Source: Pseudoclavibacter sp. AY1F1 (GTDB lineage Bacteria > Actinomycetota > Actinomycetes > Actinomycetales > Microbacteriaceae). Taken from it: a stretch of DNA of 64,000 bases. The position numbers and the translations under genes were made by a program. The notes beneath the pieces are model-generated. The model searched no databases. It had not been told where the DNA came from and saw only the letters and a list, made by a program, of their open reading frames with translations. Every line of letters begins with the position of its first letter. Within the stretch, counting starts at the first letter, position 1. This document shows, piece after piece, positions 23,095 through 30,980 of the stretch. The stretch is taken from assembly GCF_002931075.1 (NCBI RefSeq), contig NZ_PSTQ01000001.1, positions 558,001-622,000 on the forward strand, written 5' to 3'.

Positions 23095-24195
23095 TTAGGC
23101 GGGCCAGCTGATGGTGACGAAGCCGCTCCCGCCGCTACTCGGAGGTGAGAAAGTCCCGCCGTTGGATGCGACGCCCTGTGTGCTGGTGGCGATGAGGGTC
23201 GGATTCGAGACAACGAAGTTCGATCCCGCACCGCCGCCGCTGCCTGCGGCTGAGGCATTCGAGTTGGCGGTGTCCCAGATGCGTGCGGCACTTCCACCGC
23301 CCCCGCCCGCGTAACCTCCGCCACCACCGCCAGAGGAGGATCCAGTTGGTGCCGAGTTGGTGCCACTGACCGAGGCGCCGGTGCCGCCATTGCCGCCGGC
23401 GTTTGCGCCTGTGCCGGAGTTTCCTCCGGCCGTGCCGAAGGTTCTGGCGATGTTGGTGTTGTTGGCGGTGCCTGCGACCCCTGCGGCGCCTCCCGTAGCT
23501 CCTGTCGCGGAGGCGCCACCGGTCTGTTGGACGTTGAAGCCGTTGAAGTCTGCTCGCGAGCCACCGCCAGTCGCTGTTCCGGGGCTTGCCCCGTTCCCGC
23601 CGTATATTCCAGTGATGTTCGCGTTGCTCGCGTTGGCGTCTGCGGACCCGCCACCGCCTCCGCCACCCGCCACTGCGACGAGGGTGGTGCCTAGGCGAAG
23701 TGCGCTGCCGGCGCCACCTGCACCGCCTGTTGACGAGATGCTTGCAGGCGTCGCGGGGTCTTGGGAGTTACCTCCGTTGCCGTAGCCCTGTCCGCCAGCT
23801 GCTGCTATGTCGGGTGAGGATGGGCCGGATCGTCCGCCGCTGGCGGCGATGACGTTGAAAGTTTGGCCGGGTGTCACGTTGAGCGTGACGGTAACGAGAG
23901 CGCCGGCGGCTCCTCGGCCTTGTTGGGTCATCTGGCCGTTGAAGCTGCGGCCCGCTCCGCCGCCGCCACCGGCGATTGACACCGTGATCCTCGAAATGCA
24001 CGGGGGCACGATCCAAGTACCGGTCACGGCAGCAGTGCCTGCAGTTCCTCCGTTGAAGGTGATCGTGCCCGTCTCTCCACAGGAGGCGGCTGCAAACGGG
24101 GCTACAGCTCCGGTCGCGATGATGGGTACCGACCAGGCTCCCGCAGTGAGGAGAGTCCGGCGCGCGGGATTGGATTCTGAGGGAGTGGTGGTCAT
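23095..24195 (-). CDS. Exported glycine-rich repeat protein
   Basis: A 366-residue protein with the signal RRTLLTAGAWSVPIIATGAV, then APFAAAS, followed by CGETG and a beta-rich start, then a long Gly/Ala/Ser/Asn-rich body with runs such as GGGGGGGSA and GGGGGGYAGGGGG. The segment SALRLGTTLVAVAGGGG matches the corresponding part of the protein at 2494 (SAILIGTTPYVVAGGAGG), so the two are paralogues of the same architecture. GAGG lies four bases before ATG 24195, which fixes the start. Surface location is inferred from the signal; function unknown. Confidence 0.75.
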   Translation of the reverse strand: MTTTPSESNPARRTLLTAGAWSVPIIATGAVAPFAAASCGETGTITFNGGTAGTAAVTGTWIVPPCISRITVSIAGGGGGAGRSFNGQMTQQGRGAAGALVTVTLNVTPGQTFNVIAASGGRSGPSSPDIAAAGGQGYGNGGNSQDPATPASISSTGGAGGAGSALRLGTTLVAVAGGGGGGGSADANASNANITGIYGGNGASPGTATGGGSRADFNGFNVQQTGGASATGATGGAAGVAGTANNTNIARTFGTAGGNSGTGANAGGNGGTGASVSGTNSAPTGSSSGGGGGGYAGGGGGSAARIWDTANSNASAAGSGGGAGSNFVVSNPTLIATSTQGVASNGGTFSPPSSGGSGFVTISWPA

Positions 24196-24489
24196 GGGTC
24201 CTCTTCGATGTGGCGAGCCGGTTCGCGTTCCCCGGCTTGAACGGTCAAAACGTGCTTCGGGCTTTGGGCCGCTCAGCGATCCACGCCCCCTGGAGACGTG
24301 CAAGCCAGTGCGGCATATGCTCAGCCGGTCGGACACACTCTTGGGACGGTGGGGTCGTTCGCCAGATTAGAAGCCCGCTAGGGCTCGACTGGATCGTCAA
24401 GACAAACTGACGCGAACGCAGTACCTGCCGGCACGTAGGTGCGGGCTTACAAGTACGACGGCAGATGAGTTGTCGGAACGCGACGCTGT

Positions 24490-25509
24490 TCAGGATTGTG
24501 GCTCGTGCCCGGATTTCTGCCCATCGGTGTCGTCGATCAGCTTGTCGATGTCGACGTCGACGGTGACGGCGACATCGACGGGACTTGGAACGCGGAGGGT
24601 TTGCGCCGCGTGCTCGCCAGACTCCAGCGCGCGCTGCTCGGCTAGGGCGCGTTGGAGTGATCTCACGGAGCCGAAGCCAGAGAGCTTGGCGACTCTCGCG
24701 AGTTCTGCTCCTGTTGGACGAGCCTCGCGGAGATGGGCATTGGCCAAGTTCACCCTGGTTCGACGCAGGAGCTGGCCGGGAGTGGTTCCGGTGCCGTCGA
24801 AGACAGCGTGCAGGCGAGACTTTGACATTACGAGGTCAGTCGCCAGGTGTCTGATTGTGAAGGAGGGGTCTGTGGCGTTCGAATCGATCACAGCCATGGC
24901 GCGCCCGATTTCCTCGGACTGGGCGTAGGACGTGAAGGAGTACCGGTCGCGGGCAGTTGAGTCCAGCGAAGCGGCGAGGAGGTTCTCGAGCCCCCGCCGC
25001 CAGGCAGGGAATGCTGCCGAGGCCTCGGTCATAGGAGAGGCCAGCGAAGCATGGGCCGCGCTGATGAAGATGGAGGCGATTGTGGAAGCGACGCTGACAG
25101 GTGTGCCGTTTCTGAGCAAGTCCGGGTTCTGAACCGTCAGCCGGGTCTTGAGCGTCGCGAGCACCACTCGTGACGCGGGCTCGTGGGTGATCAGCGAGAA
25201 CAGATCTGCGTTGCCGTGGACAACGTGGTCTCCAGGGCGAAGGGTGTGCGTGCCGGCCTCATTCACCACTTGGTGGTCGCCAGACACACCGACGACGACG
25301 ATCGCCCGGACGTTCGGTTCGGTGTCCGAACCGATGATCTCGATCTCGGCCGGGGTGTGCCAGATGCGGCCAATGGCGAAGGTATCCGTCCAGATGAGAT
25401 CTGCGTTCAGGCGGAATGTCCCGCGGTAGGAGCGCACGTGCCAACCGCGCTTGCCGAGCCAGTCCACGGCATCCGGGCCTGTGAGGTGTACGTCGCGGTC
25501 GTCCGGCAC
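24490..25509 (-). CDS. AraC family transcriptional regulator
   Basis: A regulator of about 339 residues. The N-terminal part matches the AraC-type ligand-binding domain (VDWLGKRGWHVRSYRGTFRL, then GDHVVHGNADLFSLITHEPA). The C-terminal double helix-turn-helix reads FTIRHLATDLVMSKSRLHAV, then LLRRTRVNLANAHLREARPT and VAKLSGFGSVRSLQRALAEQ. A 40-residue Asp/Val-rich tail follows and is unusual. GTG 25509 suits the domain start; the longer ORF from TTG 25647 has no ribosome site. It may control the exported-protein genes on either side. Confidence 0.85.
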   Translation of the reverse strand: MPDDRDVHLTGPDAVDWLGKRGWHVRSYRGTFRLNADLIWTDTFAIGRIWHTPAEIEIIGSDTEPNVRAIVVVGVSGDHQVVNEAGTHTLRPGDHVVHGNADLFSLITHEPASRVVLATLKTRLTVQNPDLLRNGTPVSVASTIASIFISAAHASLASPMTEASAAFPAWRRGLENLLAASLDSTARDRYSFTSYAQSEEIGRAMAVIDSNATDPSFTIRHLATDLVMSKSRLHAVFDGTGTTPGQLLRRTRVNLANAHLREARPTGAELARVAKLSGFGSVRSLQRALAEQRALESGEHAAQTLRVPSPVDVAVTVDVDIDKLIDDTDGQKSGHEPQS

Positions 25510-25922
25510 TCGGTCTTCTTTCGCTGGGGGGAGCGTCCTGGAGGGGACCAGGGAACTGTTGGGCACCGGGCGAACCCTCGGCAACTCCAGCGACGAAAAA
25601 TCCTGTCCCGGTGTCAGCGAATCCGCGACTCGACGCGAATGTCTCAATTCGCGGGAACAGACCTCGCCTATATCCCATGAGTGGGGATCTCATCGGGACC
25701 TAGCCGTGTTCCCCTCAGTGATGCTATGCGCCTCGGGCCATCCACGTGCGTGTTGGGGTGGTTGAGGACCCCACCTTGGGCGACAGTGCCAAATCGTCCT
25801 CGAGTTCGACACGAAAGTCCACGATCTGTGTTTCGTTTCACTGCGGTGCACGGCTGAGAGAGAGCATCAAGCGCGAACGCAGCAGCGGGTTGCGCTTCCC
25901 TAATTCCACGGAGTTTCACCGG
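25510..25922. other. Divergent promoter region between AraC and an exported protein
   Basis: About 410 bases. If the AraC gene starts at TTG 25647 the gap is shorter. I see no repeat or confident promoter box. Confidence 0.4.
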
Positions 25923-26654
25923 ATGGCCGACCTGGATCCGAACGAAGGAGATCGCGCGCGCAGTATCGTCATCCACAGCACCGCGTGGTCAGTTCCGATT
26001 TTCAGTGCCGCTGTCGCGACTCCGACTGTTGCTGCATCGGGTGGGTGTGCGAGCGGAACCATCGTGTGGAGCGACCCCGGATTTGTGCGAGATTCCAGTG
26101 TGTCAGGACACGGAACCGTGACCGCTATCGGACCGAGCGGCAGTACACCGATCGACTATCAGATCACCTCCACCATCCAGGCCGATGGCGCCCTCAAACC
26201 AGGTTCCGAGAATCTCAGTGCGAGTGGTCAGGGACTCAAACTCGACTCGACACCACGGGAGACCCTCGCGCCGGACGTCTTCGATCCTCAGTACAGCAGC
26301 GACACACGCGTTGTCTTTGACGCTCCCATTCGAAATGTCCGATTTCGCATCGGTGACGTCAAGACAATCGGAACCCCCAAGGCAATCGTTGCCAAGCAGT
26401 GGGTTGGTATCCGCAACATCGTTGGGCGTCAAACCGTCTCAGCAGCCGCTGGAATGGGGATGACCTACGAGACCGCTCCAGACATCTACTCCGCCCATGT
26501 CTTCGGAGGAGTGAACCCCGAGGACCCGGACCGCGAAGTTCGATTTGTCCTGGGCGGCCCCATCACCGAATTCAGCGTCTTGTTCAAGCGCCAAGGTGTG
26601 GCTGCAGGCGGCGGCATCCACCTCACGAACTTGAACTTCGACCTCGACTACTGA
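25923..26654 (+). CDS. Exported protein with AAWSVP-type signal, unknown function
   Basis: A 243-residue protein. The N-terminus (RARSIVIHSTAWSVPIFSAA, then VATPTVAASGGC) resembles the signals of the genes at 2494, 23095 and 26704 but has RAR instead of RR. The mature part is predicted beta-rich (TVTAIGPSGSTPIDYQITST, then TRVVFDAPIRNVRFRIGDV) with a C-terminal EFSVLFKRQGVAAGGGIHLT, like a single jelly-roll or beta-sandwich domain. CGGAG lies nine bases before ATG. It is followed 49 bases later by a related exported protein, so the two form an operon. Confidence 0.7.
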   Translation: MADLDPNEGDRARSIVIHSTAWSVPIFSAAVATPTVAASGGCASGTIVWSDPGFVRDSSVSGHGTVTAIGPSGSTPIDYQITSTIQADGALKPGSENLSASGQGLKLDSTPRETLAPDVFDPQYSSDTRVVFDAPIRNVRFRIGDVKTIGTPKAIVAKQWVGIRNIVGRQTVSAAAGMGMTYETAPDIYSAHVFGGVNPEDPDREVRFVLGGPITEFSVLFKRQGVAAGGGIHLTNLNFDLDY

Positions 26655-26703
26655 CCAAGACCAACACCGCCGTCGCACAGACCATTCAAGAGAAACCAGG
26701 AAC

Positions 26704-27525
26704 ATGAACAATCCCCAGCCCGCCCACGTCTCCCGACGCACGATCGTGACCGCTGCAGCGTGGACCATCCCAGTCATCAGCGTTGCGACAGCTGCTCCTC
26801 TCGCGGCAGCTTCGACCCTTCTGTGCACGAGCACCGCCACCGCGTCGGCAGTCGCCGTCGCCGGCAATCCCTCGGAATGGACAGCGACCGTCCCGGGAAG
26901 CACCACGACCTACACCGTCCGTGCTGTGTCAACACTCGGCCCGGGAACGACCACCACACAGAACGGCATCTCCCACAACCTCACGGATGACGGAGCAGGA
27001 TGGAACGGGGAAGCCGCTGCAGACGGCAGCGACGACTACGAGTTCTCCGGCTTCGGCGCACCTGGATCGCTCGTGCTTAATCAACGCGTCGATGGCACGA
27101 CCGCACCGGCCTCGACCTTGGCCCCGACTCAGACGCTCACATTCGAATTCGTCGACAGCACGGGGGCAGCGTTCACGCCGAAGAACTTTGAGCTGACCGT
27201 CTTCGACATCTCTTCAGTTGCCAACTCGGGCTGGCGAGCCACCTACTGGGACGCCGTGGGCTTCAGCGTCACGCCAGAATCGATCACCCCGAGCTCAGTA
27301 TCGGCTGGAGTCGGCACAGGCACGCTCGCGGATCCATTCCACCGCGAAGGCGACAACGAGTTCACGCCACTGGACTCCGATTTCCTCGACGTGTTCCGCT
27401 TCGCTACCTTCCCAACTGGCTCGACGATGCTCTACACGCAGAACGGAGGGGCGCAGGGGTGGCAATTCATCTCCATCGCCGGCCTCAAGTTTGACGTCGA
27501 AGTTCCCTGCCCGCCTGCCAACTAA
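26704..27525 (+). CDS. Exported beta-rich protein with twin-arginine-like signal
   Basis: A 273-residue protein with the signal SRRTIVTAAAWTIPVISVAT, then AAPLAAAS. The mature part is Thr/Ser/Gly-rich and predicted beta-sandwich (WTATVPGSTTTYTVRAVST, then LTFEFVDSTGAAFTPKNFEL and TVFDISSVANSGW), with one cysteine near each end. No enzyme motif is visible. It follows the related gene at 25923 and is the last gene before the att-like scar; a terminator lies at 27706-27731. Confidence 0.7.
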   Translation: MNNPQPAHVSRRTIVTAAAWTIPVISVATAAPLAAASTLLCTSTATASAVAVAGNPSEWTATVPGSTTTYTVRAVSTLGPGTTTTQNGISHNLTDDGAGWNGEAAADGSDDYEFSGFGAPGSLVLNQRVDGTTAPASTLAPTQTLTFEFVDSTGAAFTPKNFELTVFDISSVANSGWRATYWDAVGFSVTPESITPSSVSAGVGTGTLADPFHREGDNEFTPLDSDFLDVFRFATFPTGSTMLYTQNGGAQGWQFISIAGLKFDVEVPCPPAN

Positions 27526-27705
27526 ACAGAAGACGCTCGCCATTCCAGGAGCCGAGGTGTCCTGCTTCACCGTCACTTCATCCCGAAATCGGGTCGTCAG
27601 TGCAGTCGCCCCGTGAGCGAGTCGTACGCTGTCCAAGCCGCTTCCCGGTCAGCCCCGGCGCGTTGGGGAACCTGCATGCGGGCCCCGTTGGACAGCGGCA
27701 CCAGG

Positions 27706-27731
27706 CCCCGCCGGAATCACTTCCGGCGGGG
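27706..27731 (+). terminator. Intrinsic terminator
   Basis: An 11-bp perfect stem (27706-27716 with 27721-27731), a TCAC loop and a T-rich tail (TCTTCCATTTT). It ends transcription from the exported-protein operon. Confidence 0.85.
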
Positions 27732-27867
27732 TCTTCCATTTTCGTCCGGATCGCATCCAATGCACGGCGATGCAACGGGGCAAAGTGGTTTTTGGACGTC
27801 CGGCCCCGGGGCGCCGGTTGAATGCGACACGCCGTGCGGACACCCTCACAACCGAACCCTCTTTTGA

Positions 27868-27903
27868 CCCCAAAAACCCCCGAAAACCCCCCGTTTTGAA
27901 CCC
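27868..27903 (-). other. G-quadruplex-capable tract (minus strand)
   Basis: On the minus strand four G-runs occur as GGG-N8-GGGGGG-N5-GGGGG-N5-GGGG. The tract lies 107 bases from the tRNA-Asn scar, within a 480-base gene-free region (27526-28009) that otherwise shows only the terminator at 27706. Confidence 0.4.
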
Positions 27904-28009
27904 GCAATCAGTCCGTGCGAACCCGTAGAGTTTGACTCAGGCGGGTCGAACAGGCCCGGGAAATCAAGGAAGTCGGGGCATGCCGGTCATGCTTAGGCAG
28001 GTGGCTCAG

Positions 28010-28048
28010 AATCGGCAGGTTGATGGTTCGAGTCCATCTCAGGGAGCA
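28010..28048 (+). other. tRNA-Asn 3' half, att-like scar
   Basis: From the bases just 3' of the anticodon the sequence follows a tRNA-Asn: AATCGGC (anticodon-stem 3' strand), a five-base variable loop AGGTT, T-arm GATGG-TTCGAGT-CCATC, acceptor strand TCAGGGA, discriminator G (as in tRNA-Asn), then CA. The matching 5' half (a TCCCTGA acceptor strand, D-arm and GTT anticodon) is absent upstream. Integrases that use tRNA genes leave exactly such a displaced 3' end, with the intact tRNA at the other end of the element, here expected to the left of the window. Confidence 0.65.
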
Positions 28049-28052
28049 GTAA

Positions 28053-28081
28053 GAACCCCAGCGCCTCAGGCGCTGGGGTTC
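28053..28081 (+). terminator. Terminator of the tRNA-Asn locus
   Basis: GAACCCCAGCG (28053-28063) pairs perfectly with CGCTGGGGTTC (28071-28081), followed by TCTCGTTT, five bases after the tRNA fragment. Its position supports the reading of the fragment as the original 3' end of a tRNA gene. Confidence 0.85.
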
Positions 28082-28208
28082 TCTCGTTTCGGCGACCGTC
28101 TCAAGGATCGCGACGGTAACACGGGGCTCCGGCGCGGGTTGCCGACTGAGCGCCGGACGTGGTCCTCTTGAGGGGCCAACTCCGAGGACACACAAGGGCG
28201 TGCAGTCG

Positions 28209-29465
28209 ATGACGATGAACGATTCCGAACAGCGTCGGACGAACTGGGCGCGGTCATTGACCTACTCCGCTCGAGAGGTGGCGAGGCCGCGCTCGATGGA
28301 CGAGTTGTCGAGCATTGTCGCGAGCTCCGACCGGGTGCACGCACTCGGCACACGACACTCCTTCAGCGACGTTGCGGACACGGCCGGCGTGCTTGTGGAC
28401 CTCGGCGGGCTTCCGGTCAAGCTTGACATCGATGCGTCGACAGGAACTGCGGCGGTGAACGCTGCGGCAACGTACGGGAAAGTCGCGCCCGCGCTCGACC
28501 TGGCGGGCTTCGCGCTCCACAACGAGGGTTCGTTGCCGCATATCTCTGTCGCAGGGGCCACCGCCACAGGGACGCACGGGTCAGGGTCGACCCTCGGTTC
28601 CCTAAGCACAGTCGTACGGGCATTGGAGGTTCTCGGTCCCGACGGATCGGTGCGTACGTTCAACTCTGATTCAGGAAGATTTCCCGGCGCTGTCATGCAC
28701 CTGGGACTGCTCGGGGTCGTAACGCGGGTCACGTTGGAACTCGAGCCGAGCTACAGAATGCGACAGGACGCGTACGGCCCGATGCCGTGGAATACGTATC
28801 TCGACAAACTGGAAGAAATCCACGCCGCCGGCTACTCGGTGAGTGCTTTTACGAGTTTCGGTGAAACCGTGCACGAGATCCTCGTGAAATCACGAATTCC
28901 TGACGGCGCCCATGACATCGAAATCGTGAACGACCTGTTGGGAGCGCCACGGCTTTCGGGAGATCCGGGTGGCACCTCGGTCACCGCGCGAGACGGATCG
29001 GTCGGGCCCTGGTGGGATCGCCTCCCGCACTTTCCAATCGCATCAACGCCCAGTGTCGGCTCGGAACTCCAGAGCGAGCACTTCGTGCCTCTCCGGCATG
29101 CGGGATCAGCCCTCGAGGCGGTCCGCGCTCACGCTCGGCGCCTCCTGCCCCTCCTGCACGTCAGCGAGCTCAGGACAATGGCAGGTGATGACCTCTGGCT
29201 GAGCTCGACGCAGGGTGAGGACGTGCTCTGCATCGCCTTCACCTGGAAGAAAGTCCCAGAAGCCGTGGCGGAATTGCTCGTCGATATCGAGAGGAGCCTC
29301 ACGCCGTTCAGCGCCCGCCCGCACTGGGGCAAACTCACCTCTCTCGATCGCGACTCGATCAGCGACCTCTATCCGCGCCTCCCGGAGTTCCGCCGTCTCG
29401 TGACGGAGCTCGATCCAGACCGAAAATTTGCGTCGCCGTTCAGCGAACGTCTACTTGGTATCTGA
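28209..29465 (+). CDS. FAD-binding alditol oxidase-like flavoprotein
   Basis: A 418-residue member of the VAO/alditol oxidase family. GTRHSFSDVADT contains the His (about residue 50) that binds FAD covalently in alditol oxidases, and LHNEGSLPHISVAGATATG followed by THGSG is the FAD-diphosphate region. The C-terminal PHWGK and the end DPDRKFASPFSERLLG are also shared with AldO and xylitol oxidase. It likely oxidises a polyol with oxygen, forming an aldose and H2O2. ATG 28209 suits AAGGG ten bases upstream; GTG 28200 and ATG 28215 are alternatives. Confidence 0.85.
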   Translation: MTMNDSEQRRTNWARSLTYSAREVARPRSMDELSSIVASSDRVHALGTRHSFSDVADTAGVLVDLGGLPVKLDIDASTGTAAVNAAATYGKVAPALDLAGFALHNEGSLPHISVAGATATGTHGSGSTLGSLSTVVRALEVLGPDGSVRTFNSDSGRFPGAVMHLGLLGVVTRVTLELEPSYRMRQDAYGPMPWNTYLDKLEEIHAAGYSVSAFTSFGETVHEILVKSRIPDGAHDIEIVNDLLGAPRLSGDPGGTSVTARDGSVGPWWDRLPHFPIASTPSVGSELQSEHFVPLRHAGSALEAVRAHARRLLPLLHVSELRTMAGDDLWLSSTQGEDVLCIAFTWKKVPEAVAELLVDIERSLTPFSARPHWGKLTSLDRDSISDLYPRLPEFRRLVTELDPDRKFASPFSERLLGI

Positions 29466-29615
29466 AATGAGCGCTACCGAGGCTGACGGCTCCCAGAGGG
29501 CCCCGTTCTCGAGGCCGTTTCTCGCCTTCCTTTCAAAATCGACTCTTCCGCATTCGCAAAGCGCTCTTTAGACTCGGACACGTTGCCCTTGAAGCACCAA
29601 CCGCAGGAGACTCCT

Positions 29616-30722
29616 TTGCCGAAGTCGTCCATCGCCACGCCAGACACTCACCCCGACATTCCAGGCCGCCGTGCACGCCGCGCAAAAGAGCGCCGCCGGG
29701 CCAGGCTCCTCGCTGTGCCAGTTGTCGCGGCGACGCTCGGGCTGATCGCGGCTGCGTCGATAGGGGCCGCAGCGGTGACGGGTGCAGTTGATGATGGCCA
29801 GTCGACAGTTCCCGTCGTGAGCTCCAAGGAAGCGGATGGCGTCACCTACACGGTGTCGGGGACCGTGCCTGAGCAGCTCATCGGAGCTCGCGATGTGCCT
29901 GTCGTTCAGAACAGCGCCGCTGGCGCGACCGGTGGCAGCGTTGCCCCGGGCGTCCAGTGGCCGGTCGACATGAGTCTCGTTCGAATCTCCGACGGGTTCG
30001 GGCCGCGCAATTCTCCGTGCTCAGGATGTTCCTCAAACCACCGCGGCCTCGACATGGCCGGCCCACAGGGCACGCGGGTCGGGAGCATCGCCAACGGTGT
30101 CGTCATCGAGTCCGTTCCGACCGACGGGGGAGGCCTCGGCGCTCACGTTGTTGTCGAGCATCGGATCGACGGCCTGCAGGTCCGATCCGTCTACGGTCAC
30201 CTCATCGCAGGGTCGCCCGCAGTCAAAGTCGGGGACGAGGTGAAGACAGGGCAGCTCGTCGGCCTCCTCGGCAACACCGGAGCATCCACCGGGCCGCACC
30301 TTCACCTGGAGACGATCGTCGACGGCACCCACGTCGACCCGCAGAAGTTCCTCAACAAGTACGCAGACGGAGCGGCCGTCGACATCTTCGGCGAGGTACC
30401 GACCTGGAGTCCACCCTCCGGCGACCCTCAGAAGGACGACGGGTGGATTCCTTCGGAGTCCACCTTGACGCCGCCACCTTCCTCCGTGCCTGTCTCGACT
30501 CCACCCCCGGCCGGGTCGCAGTTGACACCGCCGCCTGGAAACAGTTCCGTGCCAAACCCTTCACCTTCGGAGAGCGGCTCGCCGACGCCACCGCCGTCGA
30601 CGACACCCACCGGCGAGCCGGAATCGCCGAGCCCGTCACCGTCGAACTCGAGCGAGCCGACGCCGTCGAGTCCTTCGAGCGAAACGAACTCGGCAACTCC
30701 TGCGACCCCGCCAGAGTCCTGA
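29616..30722 (+). CDS. Secreted M23 family metallopeptidase
   Basis: A 368-residue cell-wall hydrolase candidate. A basic N-terminus (RRARRAKERRRARLL) and one membrane helix (AVPVVAATLGLIAAASIGAA) precede the M23 (LytM/DUF5930-like) domain with zinc ligands in NHRGLDMA and HLHLE and the VYGHL motif. The last 110 residues are Pro/Ser/Thr-rich, suited to threading through the wall. I chose TTG 29616 because AGGAG lies five bases upstream; the ORF's first possible codon (29583) lacks a ribosome site. It probably cleaves peptidoglycan cross-bridges or is an amidase activator. Confidence 0.88.
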   Translation: MPKSSIATPDTHPDIPGRRARRAKERRRARLLAVPVVAATLGLIAAASIGAAAVTGAVDDGQSTVPVVSSKEADGVTYTVSGTVPEQLIGARDVPVVQNSAAGATGGSVAPGVQWPVDMSLVRISDGFGPRNSPCSGCSSNHRGLDMAGPQGTRVGSIANGVVIESVPTDGGGLGAHVVVEHRIDGLQVRSVYGHLIAGSPAVKVGDEVKTGQLVGLLGNTGASTGPHLHLETIVDGTHVDPQKFLNKYADGAAVDIFGEVPTWSPPSGDPQKDDGWIPSESTLTPPPSSVPVSTPPPAGSQLTPPPGNSSVPNPSPSESGSPTPPPSTTPTGEPESPSPSPSNSSEPTPSSPSSETNSATPATPPES

Positions 30723-30980
30723 TCCGCGCAGCCACGGCCTGAGCTCGCGCCACTTCCAGACCCGGGTAATCGGAGGAGGGGGCATCCCTGCTATCGTCGC
30801 GTCTGGTGCGGTCCAGCGGAAACGACGCGTCGCGCCAACGGGGGATTGGTCGGGGGGTCGCAGGGCGCACTCCTGACTCGGTGACGGCGCTCTTCGAGCG
30901 CGCCGACACACATCCTCCACGCCAGCGCTGCTGCCGCGTCTCGTCCTGCTGTTCTTTCAGCGTGACGATAGGAATCCCGG

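Noticed and set aside
27940-28048. A complete tRNA gene at the Asn-like fragment
   Set aside because: No 5' acceptor strand, D-arm or anticodon complementary to the 3' half is found within 100 bases upstream, so only the 3' half is present.
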